Below are positions 34,514-43,718 of a DNA stretch of 64,000 nt, piece by piece (positions within the stretch are counted from its first letter, which is position 1; every line of letters begins with the position of its first letter). The notes beneath the pieces were generated by a model. It saw only the letters and a program-made list of their open reading frames with translations, was not told where the DNA came from and made no database searches. Made by a program: the position numbers and the translations under genes. This stretch comes from Bryobacterales bacterium (GTDB lineage Bacteria > Acidobacteriota > Terriglobia > Bryobacterales > Bryobacteraceae), in assembly GCA_003136675.1 (NCBI GenBank), contig PLFE01000171.1:1-64000 (forward strand). The letters are read 5' to 3'.

Positions 34514-36646
34514 ATGAACTTGTTCGCGCGGCCGTTACGAATCGCATCATCCGCGGCACTTGTCGCACTCTGTCTGACAGGCGGAACGCAGAAGTACCAA
34601 TATGGGCCGCGCGACAAGGCGCGCTACGCGCCCAAAGCTCTGGTTGATTTCGTGAACCCTGGCATGGTGATCACCATCAACTCCGCCCAGTTATCAAGCG
34701 CGGGCGTGATCAGCGTGGTCTACACCCTGTCCGATCCCAACGGGCTGGCTCTCGATGCGGCCGGCGCGACCACTCCGGGCGTTATTTCTCTTGCATTCGT
34801 CGCCTCTTATATTCCCAAGGGCCAGGAACAATACGTGGCGTACACCACGTCACAGGTCACAGGAGCGGTTCTCGGTACCATCACCCGCCCGGATTTTGAA
34901 CTCGGTGGCACGCCCGTTCAGGTCGGTCCAGGTCAATACTCATATACTTTCCAGGCTCAGGCTCCTGCGGGATTCGATCCCACCGTGACAACGACGGTCG
35001 CGGTTGACGGCAACCGGGATCTGACGGCCTTCAACCTGGGCACGAACTACGCGGGCGCAACCTTCAACTTCGTCCCCAATGGCGCGCCGGTAACGGTAAC
35101 GCGTGACGTGATCCGTACCGCGAGTTGCAACACCTGCCACGACCAGTTGGTTTTCCACGGCGGTTACGCCAATGGCATGAACATGTGCGTGCTTTGCCAC
35201 CAGCCGCAGAACCAGGATCCGACCACGGGCAATTCGCTCGATCTGAAAGTGATGGCCCATAAGATCCACATGGGTTCGCAGTTGCCGAGCGTGGTTGGCA
35301 CGGCGACGACGCCCGGTGTTCCCTATGAGATCGCGGGCTACATGAATTTCCTCACCAATTTTTCGACAGTGATCGATCCAGGCGACCCCCGCCGCTGCGG
35401 AGTCTGCCACAGCCTGACCACCGGCGCCGCGCAAGCCACAGCATTCCTGACCGAACCCTCCCGGGCGGCCTGCGGGGCGTGCCATGATGATGTGAATTTC
35501 GCGACCGGCGCCAACCACCCCGGCGGATTCCAGTTGGACGACAGCGAATGCGCCAACTGCCACATCCCGCAAGGCGAGACACCTTTCGACGCATCGATTC
35601 TCGGCGCGCACGTAGTGCCCGCTGATACGCCGGCGGCTTACCCGCCCAACCCGGACACCTTGATCTCAAGCGTCGTCGCCACCATTACCGGCGTAACCAA
35701 CACGAATGCCGGACAGAATCCCGTGGTCGCGTTCACTCTGAAGGACATCAATGGCAATCCCCTCGCGCTTTCCAGCTTGGGAGGCCTCCAGTTCACCATG
35801 GCCGGTCCCACCACCGATTACGGCTACACCAGCTTCGGCAGCACCGTCACCACCCCCGGATACGACGGAGAGGACGGCACCAAAGGCACGTGCGACGGAA
35901 GCGGCAACTGCACGTATACGTTCATCAACGCGATTCCGGCGAGCGCCACGGGGACCTATGCGATCGGAGTCGAGGCCGTGAGGACGGAGAGCATTCTCCC
36001 GGGCACCAACGCAGCCCAGTCAGTGGAAAGCGGAAGTCCAAATCAGATTTCCTACTTCTCGGTCGATGGCTCTCCGGTGACGCCCCGCCGCACCGTCGTT
36101 GCGCAGGCCAACTGCAATCAATGCCACGTCAATCTCTCCCAGCACGGGGCCCGGCGGAACGTGCCCGAATACTGCGTGATGTGCCACAATCCGTCCGACA
36201 CCGACTTCGCAGAGCGTCCCGCTGGCTCCACGCCGCAGACCATCAACATGGCCGTGATGGTTCACCGCATACATGACGGGGTTAATGTGGTTCCCGCCGG
36301 TGGCCAGCCCTACATCATCGATGGCTACAAAGGGAGCGTCAACAACTTCTCCGGCGTGCTTTACCCGGCCATGAGCCCATCGGGCGACGCCCCCTATCTG
36401 CAGAATTGTGCAATGTGTCATGTGAATGGCTCCGAGCAGGTTTTGCCGGTGGGCCTGAATCAGGTGGTCGATCCCCAGGGTTGGATCAATCCGGTGCAGG
36501 CCACTGCGTCGGCTTGCAGCGGATGCCACGTGTCCAAGGCCGAGGCGTCCCACTTCCTGGCCAACACCGACTCGTTGGGTGAGAGCTGCACGGTGTGCCA
36601 TGCCGCCGGTGCGGCATACGCGGTTGACGCGGTCCACACGCAATAG
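34514..36646 (+). CDS. OmcA/MtrC-family decaheme c-type cytochrome
   Basis: The 710-residue exported protein carries exactly ten CXXCH haem sites in two groups of five: CNTCH, CVLCH, CGVCH, CGACH, CANCH in the first half and CNQCH, CVMCH, CAMCH, CSGCH, CTVCH in the second. Beta-rich domains come before each pentahaem group, as in the MtrC/OmcA fold. Such proteins conduct electrons across or outside the outer membrane to metals or other acceptors. The signal sequence contains LVALC, which is not a good lipobox, so lipid anchoring is uncertain. No MtrA- or MtrB-like partner is in the window. Confidence 0.92.
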   Translation: MNLFARPLRIASSAALVALCLTGGTQKYQYGPRDKARYAPKALVDFVNPGMVITINSAQLSSAGVISVVYTLSDPNGLALDAAGATTPGVISLAFVASYIPKGQEQYVAYTTSQVTGAVLGTITRPDFELGGTPVQVGPGQYSYTFQAQAPAGFDPTVTTTVAVDGNRDLTAFNLGTNYAGATFNFVPNGAPVTVTRDVIRTASCNTCHDQLVFHGGYANGMNMCVLCHQPQNQDPTTGNSLDLKVMAHKIHMGSQLPSVVGTATTPGVPYEIAGYMNFLTNFSTVIDPGDPRRCGVCHSLTTGAAQATAFLTEPSRAACGACHDDVNFATGANHPGGFQLDDSECANCHIPQGETPFDASILGAHVVPADTPAAYPPNPDTLISSVVATITGVTNTNAGQNPVVAFTLKDINGNPLALSSLGGLQFTMAGPTTDYGYTSFGSTVTTPGYDGEDGTKGTCDGSGNCTYTFINAIPASATGTYAIGVEAVRTESILPGTNAAQSVESGSPNQISYFSVDGSPVTPRRTVVAQANCNQCHVNLSQHGARRNVPEYCVMCHNPSDTDFAERPAGSTPQTINMAVMVHRIHDGVNVVPAGGQPYIIDGYKGSVNNFSGVLYPAMSPSGDAPYLQNCAMCHVNGSEQVLPVGLNQVVDPQGWINPVQATASACSGCHVSKAEASHFLANTDSLGESCTVCHAAGAAYAVDAVHTQ

Positions 36647-36707
36647 GTAGCCGCGCAGGCAAACGTTCTGGAAGTCACGGCGGCCCTCGAAATGCCCCAG
36701 ACTTTCT

Positions 36708-37244
36708 GTGTTCAGAATCAATGCGTTCAGGATGGGAACGGCGACTGCTTTAGTCGCGATGGGATTGTTGGCAGGCTGCGCGTCGACGCCTCAGGACAAC
36801 ATCCACAAAGCGCTCGTGCAGGCCGGGTTGAAAGATGTTTCCGTTTCCGCGGACCGGACGAAGGGCGTCGTAACGCTCAGCGGTCATGTGGCGGCGGATG
36901 CGGACAAAGCCCGCGCCGCTCAAATCGCTCAATCCATCGCCACCGACCAGGTGATTGCCAATGAAGTTGCCGTGCTGCCTGCAAAAGATCCGGGCTCCAC
37001 AAAGACCGTGTATGCGGACCTCGATAAAGGGATCGACAACAACCTTGACGCAGCTCTCATTTCGGGCGGTTTCAAGACGGGCATCCATCATTCCGTAACG
37101 ACGGGAGTTGTGACCTTAACCGGAACCGTTGATACCGAAGCCCAGCGGTCGCAAGTGGAAGCCATCGCCAAAGGCGTTCCCAATACGCTGCAAGTGGTCA
37201 ACGAAATCCAGACTCGCCACGAGAAGGCGACCTCTTCCACCTAA
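36708..37244 (+). CDS. BON-domain lipoprotein
   Basis: The 178-residue protein has a lipoprotein signal with LLAGC (Cys at about 24) and two BON domains: about 30-90 (DVSVSADRTKGVVTLSGHV, DQVIANEV) and about 105-170 (IHHSVTTGVVTLTGTVDTE, LQVVNEI). BON domains bind phospholipid or stabilise the envelope, as in OsmY and DolP. I kept the GTG at 36708, which gives a basic n-region; an ATG at 36732 would also leave a signal. It follows the decaheme cytochrome by 61 bases on the same strand but no shared function is implied. Confidence 0.82.
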   Translation: MFRINAFRMGTATALVAMGLLAGCASTPQDNIHKALVQAGLKDVSVSADRTKGVVTLSGHVAADADKARAAQIAQSIATDQVIANEVAVLPAKDPGSTKTVYADLDKGIDNNLDAALISGGFKTGIHHSVTTGVVTLTGTVDTEAQRSQVEAIAKGVPNTLQVVNEIQTRHEKATSST

Positions 37245-37252
37245 CCGCCCGG

Positions 37253-38027
37253 CTAAACGGACAACAAGTATTTCGCAAGCGGACTGATGCGACCGAGCGT
37301 TTCCGGCAGCATGCGCGCAGCCAGATCAGCGCCCGTCGGCGCGCAACGGCGGATATACGCGCCTTGTATGGAACGTCTCGGGCCGTCCGACCGATTCACC
37401 GTATGTCCATCCCACACGGAGCCGTTGAAGACGATCATGGAACCCGCTGGGCCGCACGCCAGAACTTGCCCTGGGTAATCCGCTTTCAGGTCTTCGGGAA
37501 GGTCGTTCGGAACACCGGAACACCGGTGTGAGAAGGGCACAAATCGGGTGGCGCCGTTGTCCTCGCGGAAGTCGTCGACCATGAAAGCGCACAGCGCGGG
37601 ACGCTCCCGCCAGGTGCAGAAAACAATCGCGTCCCGCTGCGTTGTGCGCGATGTTTACTGAGAAGATGAAGCCCACCATCGTCCAGCCGTGACTGTCGCG
37701 CGCGAAATCAACGTGAAGATTCTGGGCGGGCAGTTTGGGAGGTACCGTCCGGGCGTTCATCGTACTCAGCCGGAACGGCTCATTGATGATGCGACGGCAT
37801 GCCTCAAGGACGGGCGGATATATGTAGAGCTCATCGAACGCCGCCCCTCGATTCACATCTTTCACCCTGGTGGTGGAACTCCCGACCTTTATGTCCGGCG
37901 CGGTGTCTACGGTTGCGTCGTAGGCGGCGGACAGCCCGGCGAGACCCTCGTCCGGTACCGGACCTGGAATGATGGTGAACCCAGCCTCGTCCAAATCAGG
38001 AAGCCGGGCAAACGGCGGAGTAGTCAC
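37253..38027 (-). pseudogene. Phytanoyl-CoA dioxygenase (PhyH) family gene, frame-shifted
   Basis: The upstream frame (from ATG at 38027) reads an intact PhyH N-terminal half: LDEAGFTIIPGPVPDEG, then NLHVDFARDSHGWTMVGFIF with the iron-binding HxD. After about 37665 it reads nonsense, while the next frame supplies MVDDFREDNGATRFVPFSHR, FNGSVWDGHTVN with the distal His, and RRSIQGAYIRR with the 2-oxoglutarate Arg. In relatives the two blocks are contiguous, so about 80 bases appear inserted between them with a change of frame. A full enzyme would be a non-haem iron hydroxylase. Confidence 0.72.
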
Positions 38028-39657
38028 GGATGAAGATACTGCGGCTGATCACGTCATAAGAAACCACTCGATAAGCGGGCCGGTTGAAGCGGCAAGCCAC
38101 TTCGTCGCGACGGGCGGCCCCAGGATCGTTCAGGAACACGACGCGCGCCGTTCTCCACTCCGCCTCATTCCAGTTCGCATGCTTCGGGGCGAAGTCCGGC
38201 CCCGTGCTGCTCAGAAAAATCAAGGGTGGAGTGGGAGGCTCCGCGGCGGAACGGTAGACGAGCCGCCAGGGCTCCAGACGCAATTCGATGTCTCGAATGA
38301 CGACCACGAAAAAGGTCGCTTGAATGCCGAACAAAACCAGCAGCCCGAGGGCCGCTTCCCGAGCGCGGATCTGCCACCTGGAACCGAGCAACAAAAAACC
38401 TCGGACGGCAACGACACAGAGAAGCGCATAACCCTCGTAGTAGTAACGCTCTCCATCCAGGCTAGCCGATGGCTCGTTTTGCGTGAGGTGAGCAATCACG
38501 AGCAGCGGGAGGGGAAGAGCCAGACAAATCAGTTCCCTGCGGAACTGGCATTCATAACGGCCGGCATAGGCCGCCGCAACCAGGACGAACGGGAAGGTGG
38601 ACCATAACGTGTCCGTCCATGATGCGCGCCAAAACGAGCCCAGGTTGGCGACGATCCGCAGAGGATCGAGCGTCATGTTGTCGACTTGCGTTAATCCCCT
38701 GCTCAAGGCGTACGGGGAAACAAGCGGGCTTCCGGTGTAGAGGAAGTTGATGACGCAAAACAGGGCTACCGAGAGCAGCCCGGCGCATGCGATGATCCCA
38801 ATCGACGGCCAGAGCAGCCGCTGCCTGCTCCAGAATGCGTACAGGATATATCCGGTGCAAACCAGCGCGACTAAGGCCCCCGTAAAGGGCCGGATTTCGG
38901 TGCCCACCACGACGAACGCAAAGCCCAGGAATACCGCACCCAATCTTTCCGTGCGCGCGGCGTGAAACAGTGAGGCGAAAGCCGCGGCCCCAATCACCGC
39001 CGCCAGGCCGTGCGACATAAACCCAACCGACTGCAGCAGAGTGTAGCCTGATGTTCCGGCCACAAGAACCGAGAGCGTTTGAGTGGGCACTCCCCAGGGA
39101 CGCGCCAGCTTGTTCACAAGTAGCAGAAGAAGCACGCCGAGTATTGGGTTCACGAGCCACGGACACCGCAGCAGGTAACCGGCAGCGAGGACGAATGGCC
39201 ATCCAGGCGGGTATTTCGAGAACCACCCGCGGCTGCTGTCCACCTGCTGCTCGAAATAGATCTCAGGGGGAGTTTTCGCCGGGTTCACAACGGCCCCCGG
39301 CATCGGCTCCGCCTTCATGCGTCCCGAGGCGAAGATTCGTGCTTGAAACTGATAGGCGGATTCGTCCGATATCGTATGCCCGTGATCGTAGGAGAACCCG
39401 ACCGCGGCTGCGGCCACGCCGAAAATCGCGATCACCAGCAAGCGGCAGTCGGGAACCCGAAACGTTTCCGGTGCGCCGGTCCGGCTGCTGCGCCAAAACC
39501 AAACGAGCGCCGGCAGAACGGCGGCGTACAAACCAATCACGCAAACCGAGCGGGAATGCGGGTAGTGCGCCCAATCGAGCGTAATTCTGAGAAGAACAAC
39601 GGCTACGGCCGCGAGAACGATGGCGAAGAAGGATGTGGATCTGAGATTCCGGCCCAT
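37996..39657 (-). CDS. GT-C-type membrane glycosyltransferase (GT39/ArnT-like)
   Basis: The 553-residue protein has about ten to twelve membrane segments. The first large extracytoplasmic loop contains ISDESAYQFQARIFASG, with an acidic residue pair in the place of the GT-C catalytic Asp, and later WFSKYPPGWPFVLA, typical of lipid-phosphate-sugar-dependent transferases. A C-terminal soluble domain of about 80 residues follows the last helix. It would transfer a sugar from a polyprenyl carrier on the periplasmic side. Its 3' end overlaps the start of the PhyH gene by 32 bases. Confidence 0.75.
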   Translation of the reverse strand: MGRNLRSTSFFAIVLAAVAVVLLRITLDWAHYPHSRSVCVIGLYAAVLPALVWFWRSSRTGAPETFRVPDCRLLVIAIFGVAAAAVGFSYDHGHTISDESAYQFQARIFASGRMKAEPMPGAVVNPAKTPPEIYFEQQVDSSRGWFSKYPPGWPFVLAAGYLLRCPWLVNPILGVLLLLLVNKLARPWGVPTQTLSVLVAGTSGYTLLQSVGFMSHGLAAVIGAAAFASLFHAARTERLGAVFLGFAFVVVGTEIRPFTGALVALVCTGYILYAFWSRQRLLWPSIGIIACAGLLSVALFCVINFLYTGSPLVSPYALSRGLTQVDNMTLDPLRIVANLGSFWRASWTDTLWSTFPFVLVAAAYAGRYECQFRRELICLALPLPLLVIAHLTQNEPSASLDGERYYYEGYALLCVVAVRGFLLLGSRWQIRAREAALGLLVLFGIQATFFVVVIRDIELRLEPWRLVYRSAAEPPTPPLIFLSSTGPDFAPKHANWNEAEWRTARVVFLNDPGAARRDEVACRFNRPAYRVVSYDVISRSIFIRDYSAVCPAS

Positions 39658-39680
39658 TCAGGAAGCCAGAGGGGAAGGGA

Positions 39681-39699
39681 CGGGCAGCCGGGCTGCCCG
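39681..39699. other. GC-rich hairpin between rpmB and the GT-C gene
   Basis: An 8-base perfect stem (CGGGCAGC / GCTGCCCG) with a three-base loop lies just past the rpmB stop. There is no T-run in the rpmB direction, so it may act as an mRNA end stabiliser or a weak terminator. Confidence 0.4.
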
Positions 39700-39702
39700 C
39701 AA

Positions 39703-39924
39703 TTACTTTTGGAGCCCTTGCAGAACCTTCTCGATGCCGAGTTTATCGATGGTCTTCATGGCCCTGGCGGAAACGCGCAGGCGGACGAAGCGGCCTTCGG
39801 ACGGCAACCAGAAGCGCTTTTCATGCAGGTTCGGCAGGAACTTACGCTTGGTCTTGTTGTTGGCGTGGGAAACTTTATTGCCGCTCATCGGCTTTTTCCC
39901 GGTAATTTCACAGACTCTGGCCAT
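39703..39924 (-). CDS. rpmB: 50S ribosomal protein L28
   Basis: The 73-residue protein starts [20 protein letters not shown] and continues [18 protein letters not shown], the L28 signature, then [18 protein letters not shown]. Length is normal. It stands alone here; rpmG does not follow. A TACACT box on the minus strand at about 39932-39937 lies eight bases before its ATG. Confidence 0.96.
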   Translation of the reverse strand: MARVCEITGKKPMSGNKVSHANNKTKRKFLPNLHEKRFWLPSEGRFVRLRVSARAMKTIDKLGIEKVLQGLQK

Positions 39925-39958
39925 AACCTAGACAGTGTAGCAGATCCTGTCATTCCCT

Positions 39959-39986
39959 TTGGCGGCCCGGACCGTCTTGTTATACT
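39959..39986 (+). promoter_or_regulatory. Predicted promoter of the TPR/caspase operon
   Basis: TTGGCG (39959-39964) and TATACT (39981-39986) are 16 bases apart. A CGGAG ribosome binding site follows at 40001-40005, eight bases before the ATG at 40014. Confidence 0.4.
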
Positions 39987-40013
39987 TGGGCCAAATTCTG
40001 CGGAGTCGCGGCC

Positions 40014-41333
40014 ATGGAACGTCCCCCGATCTTTCTGAATACCGTTGTATCTGCTTTCTGCTTTCTGGCGCTCACAGTACAGTCCTTTGCCAGCCCAGGG
40101 TTCGGCCTTGTCCGCAAGAAGGATGTGGTCTTGCGCACCCGCTTTCCGGCCGCCGTGAGGCTCGCCAACACCACAGTGGCATTCACCGGCGGAGTCACCA
40201 ACCGGGAGTACTCCCCAGTGGAAGAGAGTCTTCTCACCACCCTCGAAACCGAGCTTCTGAAGAACGAGAAGACGCTGACTAAGAAGAACGCCCCGGCGGA
40301 CGCGGTGTGGACGTTGAACGTGAAGGTAACCGGTTATTCGCTGCCGAATCCGCAACAAACCACCACGACCGCCGGTAAGACTTCCACCACCATGGTGCAC
40401 TGGGTGGGCTCGTTGAACGTCGCCTACCAGGCGCGCGATCGAAGCGGCCGCACGCATGATGCGGGCAACGTTAACGGAAACTACGATAAAACTTTCAACG
40501 GGGCGGGCGCTGGGGCCCTCTCTTCCCTGTCGCACCTGCCGGGGCTTGGGCACCATGCCGCACAGGGCGAGAAACCGCCGCATACCACGGAGGACGTGAA
40601 GCAGATCCTGATCCGGGACGTGGTTTCGCAAATCGCATCCTCATTGGGGAACACCACCAAAGATCTGCCGGTGCAAGTCGCGACGGGTGAGGAAAACCTG
40701 AACGAGGCCGCCACTTTCATGGGCGACAAACTCTGGTCGCGAGCGGTGGATAAGCTGGAGGCCACGCCCGCGTTTGCGAAGCCGGAAGACGAAGCGTTCC
40801 GGCAATATGATTTGGGATTGGCGTACGAAGCGATGTCGTACGAATCCGCCGATTTCTCCGACCAGCGCCAGAACATCTATAAGGCGGCCGAATATTACGA
40901 CAAAGCTTTGGAACTGCGGCCCAAGGAAAAGTATTTTGTGGATTCGGTGGCCCGCAGCAAGGAAGCCGTCGCGCGCTACAAAGCCATCGAAGACCAAACG
41001 CCATCGTCGAAGCAGGCGGGCGGCCGAAAAGTGCCTTCAACAGTCAAGTCCAGTGCGGCCGCCACGCCGTCAAACGCCAGGCCGTCAAACGCAAAGGTGA
41101 TTCGCATCGGCGATGTGATCGAGATGTTTACGGAAGGTGTTCCACAGGATCAGATCGCCGACGTGATTCGCAACTCTCCGGTTGAATTCGATCCGCACGA
41201 CAAAGACACCGCCATCTCCATTGCGAAGGCGAAGCTGCCGGTTGCGCTCCAAAATGAACTGCGGACCAAGGTGGGCGCTCCGCGGATCGGATCACGGACA
41301 ACGGCCAAGACTCCGGCTGCCGCGCCAAAATGA
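40014..41333 (+). CDS. Exported TPR-containing protein upstream of the caspase-like gene
   Basis: The 439-residue protein has a signal peptide (about 1-26, ending SFAS), a beta-rich domain with VVLRTRFPAAVRLANTTV and VWTLNVKVTGYSLP, then helical repeat-like segments (AFRQYDLGLAYEAMSYESAD; IYKAAEYYDKALELRPKEKY) that look like one or two TPRs, and a C-terminal helical region with VIRIGDVIEMFTEGVPQDQI. I do not know the family of the N-terminal part. Its stop overlaps the start of the caspase gene (ATGA), so the two are coupled and probably act together in the periplasm. Confidence 0.65.
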   Translation: MERPPIFLNTVVSAFCFLALTVQSFASPGFGLVRKKDVVLRTRFPAAVRLANTTVAFTGGVTNREYSPVEESLLTTLETELLKNEKTLTKKNAPADAVWTLNVKVTGYSLPNPQQTTTTAGKTSTTMVHWVGSLNVAYQARDRSGRTHDAGNVNGNYDKTFNGAGAGALSSLSHLPGLGHHAAQGEKPPHTTEDVKQILIRDVVSQIASSLGNTTKDLPVQVATGEENLNEAATFMGDKLWSRAVDKLEATPAFAKPEDEAFRQYDLGLAYEAMSYESADFSDQRQNIYKAAEYYDKALELRPKEKYFVDSVARSKEAVARYKAIEDQTPSSKQAGGRKVPSTVKSSAAATPSNARPSNAKVIRIGDVIEMFTEGVPQDQIADVIRNSPVEFDPHDKDTAISIAKAKLPVALQNELRTKVGAPRIGSRTTAKTPAAAPK

Positions 41334-42463
41334 CGCGGCGGAGATTATTTGCGCTGGGCGCGGCCGCGCTCAGCCTGCGCGGCCAGACTGTGAGCGACCG
41401 CGTGGGCGCATCGAGAGACCTGGTTTGCCAGGGCCTCGAGCTTTTGTCGACCCGCTCGTCCCCGCACGAGATTGCCGGGGCGCTGGGCTTTTTCACCAGG
41501 GCGCTCGATCAATATCCCAGCCTCGGCGACGCGCACTACTATCGCGCATTGTGCCGCAAGAAACTGAATGTCAATCCCGGCAGCGTGGTTTCCGATCTCG
41601 AAGCCGCGGAACGTTATCGGTCCGATGCATGGCTGGAGAAGCGCGATCCGTTCACTCTGGCGGTTCCCCGCAATGACGAGAACCTTGCCGCGGTGGGAGA
41701 CAAATGGGCACTCGTCGTTGGCATCAGTCAGTTTCAGCCGGAGATCGGGGCTGAAAATCTCAGCTTCGCCGACCAGGACGCCATGGCGATGGCGCAGGCG
41801 CTGGCGGACCCCGGCGTCGGCCGATTTACCGCGAAGAATGTATTTTGCCTGACCAACGACAAGGCAACCACTTCAGCGATCAAGGCCAAACTAAACCGGA
41901 TTGCGACGGTGGCGAAGCCGGAAGACATGGTGTTGGTCTACGTATCGACCCACGGCTCGTCACGTTCCGACGATATCAAGCAGGTGAGCTACCTCTACAC
42001 TTACGACACGGACGTCACCAGCCGCGATCAGATTTTCGGCACAGCGCTTCCCATGGTGGATGTGGCTGGGATCATCCGGACGCGCTGCCGGGCCGAGCGG
42101 ACCGTCGTGGTTTTCGACACCTGCCACAGCGGAAGCGGCGCAGGCTCAGATACGCTCTCGCAGGACGATTTCGACCGGCTTCGGGACGGCGCGGGGCGCT
42201 ATGTCCTGAGTTCCTGTGATGCCAACGAGAAGTCCTATGAGACTGACGGACATGGGTGCTTTACCGCGAGTCTGTTGCGCAACCTGCGCGAGCGGCATGG
42301 GTGTATCCCCATCAACAACCTGTTCACCGCGGTCCAGAAGGATGTCTCCGACACGGTGATGAAACGCTTCCATAAATCCCAGCGGCCCGTGATGGCGCAG
42401 AGCGAACATTCCGCGGAGATTATCCTCGGTGCGCGGCCCGGCGGCGGGCCGGTTTGTGCTTAG
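41330..42463 (+). CDS. Exported caspase-like (clan CD, C14) protease
   Basis: The 377-residue protein starts with TRRRLFALGAAALSLRG, a Tat-like signal, followed by a short TPR-like helical region (about 30-100) and a caspase fold (about 122-370). The catalytic His208 lies in VLVYVSTHGSS and Cys265 in VVFDTCHSGSG; SFADQDAMAMAQAL is the typical early helix. Bacterial caspase homologs cleave after basic or acidic residues; specificity is unknown. It is coupled to the TPR protein and runs 44 bases into the end of the convergent CHASE2 gene. Both catalytic residues are present, so activity is expected. Confidence 0.85.
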   Translation: MTRRRLFALGAAALSLRGQTVSDRVGASRDLVCQGLELLSTRSSPHEIAGALGFFTRALDQYPSLGDAHYYRALCRKKLNVNPGSVVSDLEAAERYRSDAWLEKRDPFTLAVPRNDENLAAVGDKWALVVGISQFQPEIGAENLSFADQDAMAMAQALADPGVGRFTAKNVFCLTNDKATTSAIKAKLNRIATVAKPEDMVLVYVSTHGSSRSDDIKQVSYLYTYDTDVTSRDQIFGTALPMVDVAGIIRTRCRAERTVVVFDTCHSGSGAGSDTLSQDDFDRLRDGAGRYVLSSCDANEKSYETDGHGCFTASLLRNLRERHGCIPINNLFTAVQKDVSDTVMKRFHKSQRPVMAQSEHSAEIILGARPGGGPVCA

Positions 42464-43718
42464 GCTCCTTTTCACTTTTCCAAAGGTCACCATTCCAAAG
42501 ATCGATCAACTGGTGAATCAGAACGCCAAAGATGAGGCTGGCAAAGCTGAACATATAGTTCTTGCCCAGGAACAAGTAAACGGCCGACCACAGTAGCGCG
42601 ACCGCGAAAAGGCTACCCGAGACGGTCACCAGCACTCGATTCTGCTTGAGCAGTTCCTCAAGCACGAAGAACGCCATCAGCATCATGGCCCCGGTAACCA
42701 GATCCAGGCCGAAACTTACATACGGTTTGACTTCCCCCAGCCCGGAGCCGCTGATTTCAGCCTCAACTGCGCGGGCATTCACCACAATTCCCGAATCGCG
42801 GCCTCCGGGCGTTTCATAGAAGTCTCCCGAACTGGCGAATGTACCGCCCAGCAGAACGATCTTTCCCGCCGTCAGTTGTTTGAGCACATCCCGCTTCCCT
42901 TCTGAGATGCCGAACTCGCGCGGCAATGCACGCTTGGAACAGGAGAAAAAGTCGAGCACGCTGTAGGAGACGGTCCTGGTCCCCACCGGAAGAAAAACCT
43001 CGCTTCTATTGGGCACGGACGGACACGGGTTGCGCTCACAAAAGCGATCGCCGATCTTTCGCGCCCAGGTTTCCCGGTTGACGCTGAGGCCGGAAGATTC
43101 CGGGTCGGCCGAAATTCCCAGTTCGCGAGGGAAGCGCCGCAGCTTGTGGTCTTCCTCGGTTGCGTAAACCGCGGGGCCCCACTGAACGTCTTGCCGGTCT
43201 TCCAGTTCCCCTGGATCAAATCCCAGGACGCGCGTGGGCTTGATCACGAGTTCAGTAGGCTCGCCGGCGAACCATCCAAACAGATTCGGAACGGTTGCAT
43301 GAAACTTTCGATCCACACCCGCGATCCACACCGTCTTCGTTTGGAAGCCTTTCAACTCGTTCGCCAGGTTGCGGTAAGCGCCGGCGTACTTCGGATCGTC
43401 CGTCAGGATATCGATGCCCACTACGCTGGGCTCCAACTGGACGATCTGCTTCACCAGCCCGGAAACGGTGGACGCATTCATCGGAGGAGTGGGGTCGAAG
43501 CAGTCTCTATGGGTGGCATCATCAATGTCCAGAATCACGACGGAGCCTGAAACGGAGGGAAGGTGTGAACCCGCGAGGCGAAGCCAGCGATCCTCTAACC
43601 AACCTTCGGGTCCCGCCAGAATTCCGGTGTACTCCAGGACGGCCATCAGAATGGCCAGGAGAAGAATGATGCCAAGATCTTTCGGCTTGAAAATATGCCG
43701 CCAGTTACTGTGACGCAT
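42420..43718 (-). CDS. CHASE2-domain membrane protein without output domain
   Basis: The 432-residue protein has one N-terminal membrane segment (about 15-32), a CHASE2 sensor (about 38-320; VVILDIDDATHRDCFDP, PSVVGIDILTDDP, GKIVLLGGTFASSGDFYETP) and three closely spaced C-terminal membrane segments (about 330-410), ending in a short basic tail. In most CHASE2 proteins these helices lead to a kinase, cyclase or adenylate domain; here nothing follows. It overlaps the preceding secreted-protein gene by 14 bases and faces the caspase gene. It may pass a periplasmic signal to a partner protein. Confidence 0.82.
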   Translation of the reverse strand: MRHSNWRHIFKPKDLGIILLLAILMAVLEYTGILAGPEGWLEDRWLRLAGSHLPSVSGSVVILDIDDATHRDCFDPTPPMNASTVSGLVKQIVQLEPSVVGIDILTDDPKYAGAYRNLANELKGFQTKTVWIAGVDRKFHATVPNLFGWFAGEPTELVIKPTRVLGFDPGELEDRQDVQWGPAVYATEEDHKLRRFPRELGISADPESSGLSVNRETWARKIGDRFCERNPCPSVPNRSEVFLPVGTRTVSYSVLDFFSCSKRALPREFGISEGKRDVLKQLTAGKIVLLGGTFASSGDFYETPGGRDSGIVVNARAVEAEISGSGLGEVKPYVSFGLDLVTGAMMLMAFFVLEELLKQNRVLVTVSGSLFAVALLWSAVYLFLGKNYMFSFASLIFGVLIHQLIDLWNGDLWKSEKEPKHKPARRRAAHRG

